In this document: positions 9,123-17,284 of the stretch, in pieces | Position numbering within the stretch: the stretch's first letter is position 1 | Layout of the letters: every line of letters begins with the position of its first letter | Source of the DNA: Planctomycetota bacterium | Lineage (GTDB): Bacteria; Planctomycetota; Phycisphaerae; UBA1845; UTPLA1 | Assembly (NCBI GenBank): GCA_003576905.1 | Contig: QEVG01000014.1 | Coordinates: forward strand, 29,559-93,558 | Direction of reading: 5' to 3' | Length of the DNA stretch: 64,000 nucleotides | The notes under the pieces: generated by a model | Databases searched by the model: none | What the model saw: only the letters and a program-made list of their open reading frames with translations | Told to the model about the DNA's origin: nothing | Made by a program: the position numbers and the translations under genes

Positions 9123-11096
9123 TCAGGCCGTCGCCGCGGCCAACTCCCGGGCCTTCGTCCCACCCTGAAACTCGCCCTTCCAAACGCGTTCGATTTCCTC
9201 CGCCCCCTTGAGTCCGTAGGTGCGGGGGCGCGGCGGAATGGATTCGACATCGACCGGCTCATACGACATCCGCGGTCCGCTGGGTGTGTGCTCAGCGATC
9301 GTGGTCTTAAGCCATTTTTCGTTTCGCGCCTTGAACTGCTCGCACCACTTTCGGGCCTGGGCGGTGATGTCGCCCGCATCGGGATTGAGGCCGGCAATTT
9401 CGAAGTCGGGCTTGTAGTGCGCGCCGCGGCATTCATCGCGTTGCAGCGCCCCCAGCGCGATCACTCTCGCCAGGATGAGCATGTCGCCCAGGGCCCTCGT
9501 GAAGGAGAGATTCTGATTGGTCCAGTGCCCGGTGTCGGCGAGAGGGGCTCGCTGATATCGCTCCGCGAGGTCGTCGATCTTCGCCAGCGTCTCCTTGATT
9601 CTATCGTTGTAGCGCACGACCGTGCAGTTCGCGGTCATGGTCTGGCCGAGTTCCTCGTGTATTCTGTAGGCGTTCTCATTTCCGGTCCGGGCCACGAGCC
9701 GCTCGTAGTTGTCCTTGTGCCGCCGGACCGCGGCATCGAAGATCGAACCCGGCAAGTCGGCGGCGCTCGTCTTGAGCGCCTTCATGTAGTTCTGAATCGA
9801 CGGCCCGACGATCAGGCCGGCGAAGATGCACGAAAGCAGCGAGTTCGCGCCAAGCCGGTTCGCTCCGTGGTACTGGTAATCGGCTTCGCCGATCGCGTAG
9901 ATGCCGGGCACGTTCGTCTGCTGGTTGCGGGGGCTGCCGTCGATCAGGCCGCCGGTCCGGGCGTCCTTCGCGTAATCGCACCACAGCCCGCCCATCGAAT
10001 AATGCACGGCGGGGAAGATCTTCATCGGCGTAACGCGCGGGTCGAAGCCTTGGAACTTTTCGTAGATTTCCAGAATGCCTTCAAGCTTGTGGTGCGCCGA
10101 CGGCGGCAGGTGCGTGAGATCGAGGTAGACGCAGAACTGCCCTTTTTCGACAGACAGCCCGCCGTTGGCGCAGACGTCGAAAATCTCCCGCGTGGCGATG
10201 TCGCGCGGCACGAGATTGCCATAGGTGGGGTAGCGCTCTTCGAGGAAGTAGTACCGCTCGGATTCCGGAATGTCGCGCGGGTCGCGCGGGTCCTGCGGCG
10301 TGCGCGGAACCCAGACGCGTCCGCCCTCGCCGCGGGCGCTTTCGCTCATGAGCCGGAGCTTGTCCTGGCCGGGTATTGCCGTCGGATGCACCTGGATGAA
10401 CTCGCCGTTGGCGTACTTGACGCCTTCCTGGTACACGCGGCTGTTCGCACCCCCCGTGCAGATCATTGACATCGTGCTTCGGCCGAAGATGAGGCCGCAG
10501 CCGCCCGTCGCCATGACGACCGCGTCAGCGGGCAGGGCGCGTATCTCCATCGAGAACATATCCTGAATGACGCAGCCGCGGCAGATGCCCTGGTCGTCGA
10601 CGATGGCACCAAGAAACTCCCAGAATTCGTATTTGCGGATGAGACCCTCGGCCTCCCATCGCCGGGCCTGCTCGTCGAGGGCATACAGAAGCTGCTGGCC
10701 GGTGGTCGCGCCGGCGAAGGCCGTACGCTTGTAAAGCGTGCCGCCGAACCGGCGCCGATCCAGGTGTCCCTCCGGCGTCCGATTAAACGGGACGCCGAGC
10801 CGGTCGAGCAGGTCGATAATCTTCGGGCCCCAGTCGCACATCTCCTTGACCGGAGGCTGGTGCTGGAGGAAGTCGCCTCCGTACACGCTGTCGTCAAAGT
10901 GTTTCCATTCGTTGTCGCCTTGAGCGCGGGTGACTTCGTTCACGCTGTTGATTCCGCCCTGGGCGCAGACGCTGTGCGAGCGCTTGACGGGGACCATGCT
11001 GATGAGGTCCACCTGGATGCCGAGTTCCGCGAGTTTCATCGCGCCGGCGAGCCCCGCGAGACCGCCGCCGATCATTGCGACACGTTGTTTTGCCAT
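9123..11096 (-). CDS. sdhA: Succinate dehydrogenase/fumarate reductase flavoprotein subunit
   Basis: FAD-bearing catalytic subunit of complex II, oxidising succinate to fumarate in the TCA cycle. The 657-residue protein opens with a dinucleotide-binding GGGLAGLAGAMKLAE. It has the HSVCAQGGIN block with the FAD-linking His region, HPTAIPG active-site loop, SMGGLWCDY, the catalytic Arg region of NRLGANSLL, and a C-terminal domain ending EIERVWKGEFQGGTKARE. Sequence style is that of the Bacillus/epsilon type (sdhCAB order). sdhC lies 49 bases upstream in the same direction. No iron-sulfur subunit gene follows: the next gene is pepF, 134 bases away. Confidence 0.96.
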   Translation of the reverse strand: MAKQRVAMIGGGLAGLAGAMKLAELGIQVDLISMVPVKRSHSVCAQGGINSVNEVTRAQGDNEWKHFDDSVYGGDFLQHQPPVKEMCDWGPKIIDLLDRLGVPFNRTPEGHLDRRRFGGTLYKRTAFAGATTGQQLLYALDEQARRWEAEGLIRKYEFWEFLGAIVDDQGICRGCVIQDMFSMEIRALPADAVVMATGGCGLIFGRSTMSMICTGGANSRVYQEGVKYANGEFIQVHPTAIPGQDKLRLMSESARGEGGRVWVPRTPQDPRDPRDIPESERYYFLEERYPTYGNLVPRDIATREIFDVCANGGLSVEKGQFCVYLDLTHLPPSAHHKLEGILEIYEKFQGFDPRVTPMKIFPAVHYSMGGLWCDYAKDARTGGLIDGSPRNQQTNVPGIYAIGEADYQYHGANRLGANSLLSCIFAGLIVGPSIQNYMKALKTSAADLPGSIFDAAVRRHKDNYERLVARTGNENAYRIHEELGQTMTANCTVVRYNDRIKETLAKIDDLAERYQRAPLADTGHWTNQNLSFTRALGDMLILARVIALGALQRDECRGAHYKPDFEIAGLNPDAGDITAQARKWCEQFKARNEKWLKTTIAEHTPSGPRMSYEPVDVESIPPRPRTYGLKGAEEIERVWKGEFQGGTKARELAAATA

Positions 11097-11145
11097 GATT
11101 CCGAAAAACCTTGTTGTCTGTAGTCCATGCCCCTGAAGGCTCCCC

Positions 11146-11943
11146 TCAGGGGACTGCGATCGGTTCCGCGTTGACGGCCGCCGCCTTTTGCTCGTGGGCG
11201 TGCTCGGCGGCCGCGGCGGACGGCTTCGCCGTGCCGAACGCGTACAGGCTTCCGCAGCCCCAGATGAATAGAACAGCGGCCACGCCGAGACCGGCCATGC
11301 GCACCCGATCCTGGGCTTTCTGCCCGATCGTGATTCCCCAGCTGATGCAGAAGCTCCAGATGCCGTTTCCGAAGTGGAAGCAGGCGGCGGCGAGTCCGAT
11401 GACGTACCCGGTCATCGTCATCCAGGCGGGTACCGTGAACCCCCAGGGCGACCAGGCCGTCAATCCGACGCGGGTGACTTCAAAGGGGTCGGCGTGGCCG
11501 ATGAACTCGGGGCCCCAACCGACGAGATGCGCGAATCGGAATTTGAGCAGATGTACGATCAAAAAAAGGACGGCGATGTAGCCCGTGATCCTCTGCAGGG
11601 CGAAGCGGCGGTTGTCCATGTAGGGATACAGTCGCGTGTTGTTATGAGCGCTCATCGCGATCTTGATGCCGTAGAGGGCATGAAAGGCGAGCGGCAGGAA
11701 GATGAAGAAGATCTCCAGCAGCAACAGGAAGGGCAGGTTATGAATCCAGTGCACCTTCTCGTTGAAGACGTCGCGGCCGCCCTTGAACAGGCCGAACCAG
11801 TCGAACGCCGCGGAGTTCGTCAGCAGATGCTCAACAAGGAAAGCCCCGATCGGGATGATGCCGGTAAGGGAATGCAGTTTTCGGAGCAGAAAATGGTGTT
11901 TTTCTTCGAAGGTCAGGGTCGTCTGGGTCGTCGGTGTGGCCAA
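11146..11943 (-). CDS. sdhC: Succinate dehydrogenase cytochrome b558 subunit
   Basis: Membrane anchor of complex II binding heme b and quinone. The 265-residue protein has five hydrophobic segments. Conserved His residues sit in LLRKLHSLTGIIPIGAFLVEH, LPLAFHALYGI, FLIVHLLKFRFAH and AACFHFGNGIWSF, as in Bacillus-type SdhC with two hemes. The C-terminus is an unusual Ala/His/Glu-rich tail (AAAAEHAHEQKAAA). The start is TTG at 11943: the in-frame sequence meets a stop five codons upstream and there is no ATG before the conserved start of the domain. GAGG lies about 10 bases upstream. It is the first gene of an sdhCA pair. Confidence 0.93.
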   Translation of the reverse strand: MATPTTQTTLTFEEKHHFLLRKLHSLTGIIPIGAFLVEHLLTNSAAFDWFGLFKGGRDVFNEKVHWIHNLPFLLLLEIFFIFLPLAFHALYGIKIAMSAHNNTRLYPYMDNRRFALQRITGYIAVLFLIVHLLKFRFAHLVGWGPEFIGHADPFEVTRVGLTAWSPWGFTVPAWMTMTGYVIGLAAACFHFGNGIWSFCISWGITIGQKAQDRVRMAGLGVAAVLFIWGCGSLYAFGTAKPSAAAAEHAHEQKAAAVNAEPIAVP

Positions 11944-11996
11944 GGCAGGATGTCCTCAGAGAACCAAGTGTATCGCTGTTTTCGGCACGTTTCGGC

Positions 11997-12025
11997 AGCG
12001 TAAGACCGGTCCGACAGGGCGTCAA
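11997..12025 (-). promoter_or_regulatory. Candidate sigma70 promoter of sdhCA
   Basis: Reading the minus strand, TTGACG (12025-12020), a 17-base spacer and TACGCT (12002-11997). It would give a leader of about 45 bases before the TTG start of sdhC. It is back-to-back with the promoter proposed for the carboxypeptidase gene. Confidence 0.5.
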
Positions 12026-12037
12026 CCCCGGGCGGTT

Positions 12038-12065
12038 TTGCGCCTGACGCGCGGCGCGGTATCAT
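12038..12065 (+). promoter_or_regulatory. Candidate sigma70 promoter of the M14 carboxypeptidase gene
   Basis: TTGCGC at 12038-12043, a 16-base spacer and TATCAT at 12060-12065. A start site near 12072 leaves about 43 bases before the GTG at 12115. Confidence 0.45.
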
Positions 12066-12114
12066 AGGGGTTCCGACCGCGATGAGCCGACCTGTTATAG
12101 GGGTGGAGAAGCCA

Positions 12115-14433
12115 GTGCAGATCATCCGATTCCCTGTCGCGATTTTCTCATGTTTCATCCTATTCGCGCAGCTCGCCCGTGCGGCGGACTTGTCCATCAA
12201 GCCGGGCGATCGGGTAGTTCGCGTCCAGGTGACATCCGAGCTTCAGCTCAAGCAGCTGGAGGGGCTCGATCTCGACGTGTGGTCGCACGACCTCCATGTC
12301 GGGCCGATCGACGTGCACGTTTCCGAATCGGAACTGGCCGAGGTAACGCGCCTCGGCATGCCGTTTGAGGTGCTCATTCCGGATCTGAAGGCGCTCTATG
12401 ATGCCGAACGACAACGGCGGCTTCTTCGGGGCGCCGGTCCGTTCGACGATTACCTGCCCCTGGCCGACATGGTCTCCTTCATCAACGGCCTCGCGGCCGC
12501 GCGCCCCGACCTGTGCGAAGTGATCGACATTGGAAACTCGGTGCAGGGGCGCGATATCTGGGTCCTGCACATCACGGGCCCCAATGGGCCCGGCGTTCCG
12601 CCGTCAGGCGAGCGTGCCGGCGTCTTCTACCACGGGCTCCAGCACTGTCGCGAGTGGATCACCGGTCCGGTCGTTCTGTACCTGGCCAATTACCTCGTCA
12701 ATAACTACGACAGCGATCCCTGCGTGAAGGAACTGGTGGACCGCACAGACTTCTACCTCGCGCCGTGCGTGAATCCGGACGGCTACGAATACACGTGGAC
12801 GACCCAGCGGCTCTGGCGAAAGAACCGCCGGCTCAACGGAGACGGCAGTTTCGGGGTCGACCTGAATCGCAACTGGGGCTACCAGTGGGGATTCGATAAT
12901 TCGGGTTCAAGCCCGACGCCGAGTTCCGACCTGTATCGCGGTCCGTTTGCCTTCAGCGAGCCCGAGACGCAGGCGCTGCGCGATTTCGTCCTCGCGCATC
13001 CGAACATCCGCGCATACATGGACTATCACAGCTACTCGCAGCTGATCCTCTGGCCGTGGGGATACACATCCGCCGTGACGCCGCACCAGGCCGTGTTCGA
13101 CAGCGTGGGTCAGCGTATGCGCGAGTTGATTCTCGCCGTTCATGGCCAGAACTATGTCGCCGGCCCCATCAACACGACGATCTATCCCGCGAACGGCGGC
13201 TCGGCCGACTGGGTCTATGGGGGAAACGCAAATCTGATCCTTGCGTACTCAATCGAGCTGCGCGACACGGGCACCTACGGGTTTGTTCTGCCCGCGGAGC
13301 AGATCATCCCCACCTGCCAGGAAAACCTGCCCGCCATTCTGCACCTGTCGCGCTGGGCGTCCGCGGGCCTGCTGCTCGAGCCGGATGGCGAAGTGCCGGG
13401 CTCCGTCCAGGCGGGGCAGCCCGTCGAATTGCTCGTCACGATCTCCCCGCTTCAGGAGGCCTACGTGCCCGGTTCGGGACTGTGTTATTACAGGTTTGGT
13501 GCGTCGGGCGCCTTCGGCAGCATTCCTCTCGCGCCGGTGTCCGGCAATCTTTACTCAGCGACGCTCCCTGCGCCGCCCTGCGGCTCACCGGTTGAGTATT
13601 ACTTTTCGGCGGCGGGCGACGGAGGGCACGTCGTTCAGAGCCCATGCGACGCCCCGGCTCATGTCTATGAAACGCTGGCGATTGAATCCAGCGTGGCCTA
13701 TGAGACGACGTTTGAACCCTCCATCGGCTGGACGGTGGGAGACGTCGGCGACAACGCCACCACCGGTATCTGGGGCGCAATGGATCCACAGGCCACGGCC
13801 GCACAGCCGGGCGACGATCACACGCCGGGTGGCGGACTGATCTGTTTCGTCACCGACGGCCGCGCGGGCAGCAGCGTCGGTACCTACGACGTTGACGGTG
13901 GAAAGACCACGCTGAAGAGCCCGCTCCTCGATTTGTCGGACATGGACGATCCGGTCATCGGCTACTGGCGCTGGTACTCCAACAACCAGGGCGCCGCCCC
14001 CGGCGCGGACGTATTCGTCGTGGACATCAGTTCAAACGGCGGCGCGAACTGGGTGAACGCCGAAACCGTCGGCCCGTCGGGCACGGGCACGACCGGGGGC
14101 TGGCTCTACCACGAGTTCCGCGTGCTCGACTATGTTTCGCTGTCAAGCCAGGTGCAGGTGCGCTTCGTCGCTTCGGACCTGGGAGAAGGCTCCATCGTGG
14201 AAGCGGCACTCGACGATTTCTCTGTGCGCGACATGGGATGTACCTGTCCGACCGTGCCGGGCGACCTGGACGGCGACGGGTTCGTCACCGGGCTGGACAT
14301 CGGGGGATTCGTCTCGGTGCTAATGACTGCCCCGTACTACCACCCGTGCGCGGACATCGTCGGCCCGCGCAATCTCCTGATCGTGGACCTGGACGACCTG
14401 GCCGCGCTGGTGGATGTGCTGCTCGCCGGGTGA
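12115..14433 (+). CDS. Secreted M14 zinc carboxypeptidase with C-terminal dockerin-like EF-hands
   Basis: Exported metallocarboxypeptidase. A compact signal peptide (IIRFPVAIFSCFILFAQLAR) precedes the M14 domain. Zinc ligands are His177 and Glu180 (GLQHCREW) and His305 (DYHSYSQL), with DLNRNWGYQW for substrate carboxylate binding and the general-base Glu381 (SIELRDTG). After residue about 420 come beta-rich modules, then at the C-terminus two calcium-loop repeats (GDLDGDGFVTGLDIGGFVSV and VDLDDLAALVDVLLAG), as in dockerin type I modules of planctomycetes. GTG at 12115 is chosen because GGTGGAG lies 6 bases upstream and it gives a clean signal peptide; ATG at 12082 in the same frame is the alternative. 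772 residues. Confidence 0.88.
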   Translation: MQIIRFPVAIFSCFILFAQLARAADLSIKPGDRVVRVQVTSELQLKQLEGLDLDVWSHDLHVGPIDVHVSESELAEVTRLGMPFEVLIPDLKALYDAERQRRLLRGAGPFDDYLPLADMVSFINGLAAARPDLCEVIDIGNSVQGRDIWVLHITGPNGPGVPPSGERAGVFYHGLQHCREWITGPVVLYLANYLVNNYDSDPCVKELVDRTDFYLAPCVNPDGYEYTWTTQRLWRKNRRLNGDGSFGVDLNRNWGYQWGFDNSGSSPTPSSDLYRGPFAFSEPETQALRDFVLAHPNIRAYMDYHSYSQLILWPWGYTSAVTPHQAVFDSVGQRMRELILAVHGQNYVAGPINTTIYPANGGSADWVYGGNANLILAYSIELRDTGTYGFVLPAEQIIPTCQENLPAILHLSRWASAGLLLEPDGEVPGSVQAGQPVELLVTISPLQEAYVPGSGLCYYRFGASGAFGSIPLAPVSGNLYSATLPAPPCGSPVEYYFSAAGDGGHVVQSPCDAPAHVYETLAIESSVAYETTFEPSIGWTVGDVGDNATTGIWGAMDPQATAAQPGDDHTPGGGLICFVTDGRAGSSVGTYDVDGGKTTLKSPLLDLSDMDDPVIGYWRWYSNNQGAAPGADVFVVDISSNGGANWVNAETVGPSGTGTTGGWLYHEFRVLDYVSLSSQVQVRFVASDLGEGSIVEAALDDFSVRDMGCTCPTVPGDLDGDGFVTGLDIGGFVSVLMTAPYYHPCADIVGPRNLLIVDLDDLAALVDVLLAG

Positions 14434-14528
14434 CGTGTATGTGGCACTGGCGTAGCCGTTGGCGTCCCTCAAGCGCGCCGTGCCTCGGAAGGGCGTACGT
14501 GCACATCCAGCCGCGCCGGCGGGTTTGC

Positions 14529-15545
14529 TTACCATTTTCCGGAAACGAACATTGCGGTGACCACCGGCACCGTGTATGCCAGCAGCGAAGCCGCCAGAAC
14601 CGTGAGCGCGCTGACTATCCAGGCGCGCGGCAGGTGCAGATAATCGCGCAGGGCGATGGCCAGGCAGGCCGTCGCGATCGCCGGCAGCCCTCCGCAGGCC
14701 GCGACAAGAACGGCGTATTGCCAGGCCGAAAGCTGATTCCAACCGAGAGCCTCCGGAAGCATCGGTTGCCAATCCACGTACAGTGAGCGGGGTACGGCGA
14801 CCGCAATCGCCAGCAGGAGTACGATCATCGCGCCCAGCACGGGCGGCGCGCAATAAACCACCACTCGTAGAATGTGAAGCTTTCGAACCCGGCACCGCTC
14901 GAGCGTCTGGTGCAGCGTGAACAGCACGGCTGCGGCCCCCATGAAACCCAGAAGGATCGTCGCGGGCAGACAGAGATAGCGCGGATCAAGCGACCTGGGC
15001 CACTCCGCGAGAAGCGACAGTTGTTCAAGGATCGGGTCGTGAGGATGCAGTCTTGTGAAGCGGGGGCTTCGCCAGGCCCTCGCTCCGAAAAAAGTGACCG
15101 CGATCCATACGATCAGCCAGGCCAGAAGGTGGAGGCCGGCGAGGGCAAGTGTTGTCGTAAGCGCAAGCTGGGTGAGGAGCGGACCGACGTGTATCGGATC
15201 GTACAGCGTCACACGCTTCCAGAACCGCCGGGGAAAGAGAGCGGCTGCCGTGGTTCGCATCCACGCGCGAAAAGGTCCGCGGCGCCACGCATGTTCGAAG
15301 AGAAAGTCCCCTCCCCGGATGCGTGATTCCAGCAGCCGCCGCCAGTCGACCGGCAGGCCGCACTCCGGGCAGCGGGCGATCGTCAACCCTCTCAGGTTGT
15401 AATCACACCGGGGGCAATAGACTTCAAAGGAAACTTCGGCCCACCGAGGGGCCTCGTCGGAAAGCAGCGCCTCCGCGCGAACAGACGCGTCAGCCTCGGG
15501 CCGCGCAGCCACGGATGAGACGGAACGGCGTTCCTCAGTCGTCAC
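14529..15545 (-). CDS. Zinc-ribbon multi-pass membrane protein of planctomycete type
   Basis: Function unknown. After about 35 polar residues comes a rubredoxin-like zinc ribbon, YCPRCDYNLRGL then ARCPECGLPVDW, a head found on many membrane proteins of Planctomycetota. About six hydrophobic segments follow in the C-terminal two thirds, the last near the stop (TVLAASLLAYTVPVVTAMF). GTG at 15545 is preferred because GGGAG lies 7 bases upstream; the frame is open further upstream but codes for a Cys/Pro/Arg-rich stretch unlike a real N-terminus. 338 residues. The adjacent 22-codon membrane microprotein is transcribed in the same direction 106 bases upstream. Confidence 0.75.
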   Translation of the reverse strand: MTTEERRSVSSVAARPEADASVRAEALLSDEAPRWAEVSFEVYCPRCDYNLRGLTIARCPECGLPVDWRRLLESRIRGGDFLFEHAWRRGPFRAWMRTTAAALFPRRFWKRVTLYDPIHVGPLLTQLALTTTLALAGLHLLAWLIVWIAVTFFGARAWRSPRFTRLHPHDPILEQLSLLAEWPRSLDPRYLCLPATILLGFMGAAAVLFTLHQTLERCRVRKLHILRVVVYCAPPVLGAMIVLLLAIAVAVPRSLYVDWQPMLPEALGWNQLSAWQYAVLVAACGGLPAIATACLAIALRDYLHLPRAWIVSALTVLAASLLAYTVPVVTAMFVSGKW

Positions 15546-15651
15546 GTCGCATCTCCCGTCTTCGCGCGGCGCCGGGCAGGCAGCGGTCGCCGGCGCAGCA
15601 TCGCGCGGGCACAGCGACTGACTCGGGCCGACGCGCCGGCACCCTCCAGCG

Positions 15652-15720
15652 CTATACGAAGAAGAAGATAAGGTCAATGATCGCGAAGATCAGGTTGATA
15701 ATCACGGCGAAAAGGTCCAT
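15652..15720 (-). CDS. Hydrophobic membrane microprotein, 22 residues
   Basis: An ATG at 15720 is preceded by a full GGAGG 6 bases upstream and opens a frame of 22 codons ending in TAG. The product reads MDLFAVIINLIFAIID and then four to six more hydrophobic residues, i.e. one transmembrane helix with an Asp at each end of the helix core and three consecutive Phe near the C-terminus. No family is recognised. The strong ribosome site and the purely membrane-like composition in a GC-rich genome, where random frames are Arg/Ala/Pro-rich, argue that it is real. It could be expressed with the zinc-ribbon membrane protein downstream. Confidence 0.55.
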   Translation of the reverse strand: MDLFAVIINLIFAIIDLIFFFV

Positions 15721-15875
15721 GGCAATCCTCCGATCGGCGAGGAAGGGGAGCAAGATCGCTCCCCCCATATTCTATCCGACCAGACACCGCAGCGACCGGA
15801 AAGTTGGGACGGCGTCGGCGCCGTACCGTCCACGGGCGGTTAACCGGGAGATTGCCTCGGCGCGGATTGGTCCGG

Positions 15876-16220
15876 TTATCCGTGGTAGAAATCCTCGCGC
15901 ACGATCTTCCCGTTTTTCCATGTCTGGACGGCCACCTGACGCTGGGTCACGCGGCTTCCGCCCCTGGGGGTGAGATCAAAGGTCCACTCCACGGCGGAAT
16001 GATCGCCGTCGACGAGCACCCGGCCGACGGTCGCTCCGTGGAACTGCACGTTGTTTACGAATTGTTCCTCGTAGGTGCGGTTCGTCGCCTTGCCGACCCG
16101 GGGGTTGACGCCGTTCTCGGACATGACGACCTCGTCGGCGTAGTACCGGTCGAACGTTTCCAGGATCTTGCCTGCCATGATCCCGTCGATGACCGCCTTA
16201 GTCAGTTCACGCGTGTTCAT
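15876..16220 (-). CDS. SnoaL-like / NTF2-fold protein
   Basis: A 114-residue cytoplasmic protein of the NTF2-like superfamily, probably a SnoaL-type domain that binds or isomerises a small molecule. The fold is indicated by the N-terminal helices (LTKAVIDGIMAGKILETFDRYYADEVVMSENG) followed by alternating beta strands ending in VAVQTWKNGKIVREDFYHG. ATG at 16220 has AAAGGAG 8 bases upstream. It lies 71 bases downstream of the MarR gene in the same direction, so it is probably co-transcribed and controlled by that regulator. The ligand is unknown. Confidence 0.75.
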   Translation of the reverse strand: MNTRELTKAVIDGIMAGKILETFDRYYADEVVMSENGVNPRVGKATNRTYEEQFVNNVQFHGATVGRVLVDGDHSAVEWTFDLTPRGGSRVTQRQVAVQTWKNGKIVREDFYHG

Positions 16221-16291
16221 TGCAAATTCTCCTTTCGAGTAGATTCGTTGTTGTCCCTTCTGCGACGCGAGGCCGCATGGCGCGCCCGCGC

Positions 16292-16762
16292 TTATTCGCG
16301 GCGCCGTGCCTTGACCAGCAGGCGATTGAGCTCGGTCAGTTCCGCCCGCGTCAGGTGGCCCAGCTGCCGGCGATGAAGATCGAGTACCGGCTGATCGAGA
16401 CTCTTCAGGAGCGTAAGGCCCGCCGGAGTGATCTTCACGAGCACGACGCGGCGGTCGTCTGGCGTCCTGCGCCGCGCGACGAGCCCGGCGCGCTCCAGTC
16501 GATCCACAAGGCGAGTCACGTCCGGATCGAAGGTTACCATTTCGGCCGCGATCCGCCGGCAGGGGAGTCCCTCGCCGCCGTGGCCTCGGAGGATTCGGAG
16601 GACGTTGTATTGCGGGCTGGAGATCCGGTGCCGCTGGAAGAGTTGGTCGAACTCGCGTGAAAGCAGATCCTGCGTGCGCTCGAGATTGAGCGCCGCCTCC
16701 TGCTCGGGCGCCTCGAACGGCTTTCGCTTGCCGATTTCCTTTTGCAGGTTTGACGTCGCCAT
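16292..16762 (-). CDS. MarR-family transcriptional regulator
   Basis: A 156-residue winged-helix regulator. The first helix is ALNLERTQDLLSREFDQLF, then QYNVLRILRGHGGEGLPCRRIA, the recognition helix region FDPDVTRLVDRLERAGLV, and the wing RRRTPDDRRVVLVKITPAG; this order is standard for MarR. Start ATG at 16762 lies close to a near-consensus promoter with an imperfect inverted repeat between its boxes, consistent with autoregulation. The neighbour SnoaL-like gene is the only visible candidate target. The effector is unknown. Confidence 0.9.
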   Translation of the reverse strand: MATSNLQKEIGKRKPFEAPEQEAALNLERTQDLLSREFDQLFQRHRISSPQYNVLRILRGHGGEGLPCRRIAAEMVTFDPDVTRLVDRLERAGLVARRRTPDDRRVVLVKITPAGLTLLKSLDQPVLDLHRRQLGHLTRAELTELNRLLVKARRRE

Positions 16763-16777
16763 TTGAATACCTACCCA

Positions 16778-16806
16778 AATATACGTTTCAACGACTATCG
16801 TGTCAA
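16778..16806 (-). promoter_or_regulatory. Near-consensus promoter of the marR operon with imperfect operator
   Basis: On the minus strand: TTGACA (16806-16801), exactly 17 bases, TATATT (16783-16778). The spacer and its edges hold an imperfect inverted repeat, GTTGACACGA/TCGTTGAAAC, with seven of ten positions symmetric. A regulator bound there would cover both boxes. Confidence 0.75.
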
Positions 16807-17191
16807 CATAAAAATGCGTGTCGCCCCGAAATTCTTTCGGCCCCGCCCTTTGTGGCAAGTGGCGGATGCCGGGCGGAAAAGGGGGGACGCGGGGAACCCG
16901 GGTTCGCGCCTCGGCCGCACCCGATCGGAGGCACCGAAGCATCTCGGGAGATTCGTGCCGCCGGCGGTTCCGGCGGCGCGGCATGTCACCGGCAGATGTG
17001 GTGTCCCAGCACTGAAATCGCGGTTGGGTGGAGGGCCGCGTCGCTTGCGCGTGTCCCGTTCCCGCGCAACGCGGTTGAGCGATTCGCACACGGTCCGGAG
17101 CGCGAGCCGGGAGCCCGGTTGAAACTATAGGACTGCCCGTTTTTGCCGGGGCCGAGCGCAATCTCTCGTTCATTGCACGTTGCGTTTTTCT
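16807..17191. other. Intergenic stretch without recognisable gene
   Basis: About 385 bases between the marR promoter and the promoter of the PAP2 lipoprotein. Frames here are open only as Arg/Pro/Ala-rich strings without ribosome sites. I see no RNA gene, repeat or terminator. Confidence 0.5.
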
Positions 17192-17219
17192 TTGACAGCG
17201 CGATCGGCCGACGTAAACT
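17192..17219 (+). promoter_or_regulatory. sigma70 promoter of the PAP2 lipoprotein gene
   Basis: TTGACA at 17192-17197, a 16-base spacer and TAAACT at 17214-17219, about 65 bases before the ATG at 17285. Confidence 0.6.
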
Positions 17220-17284
17220 GACGCGGGCGCGGCCAGGGATGGCCCGCGGTGCTTCAATCCTGCTTTCGCCAGAGCGAGGGCGCC

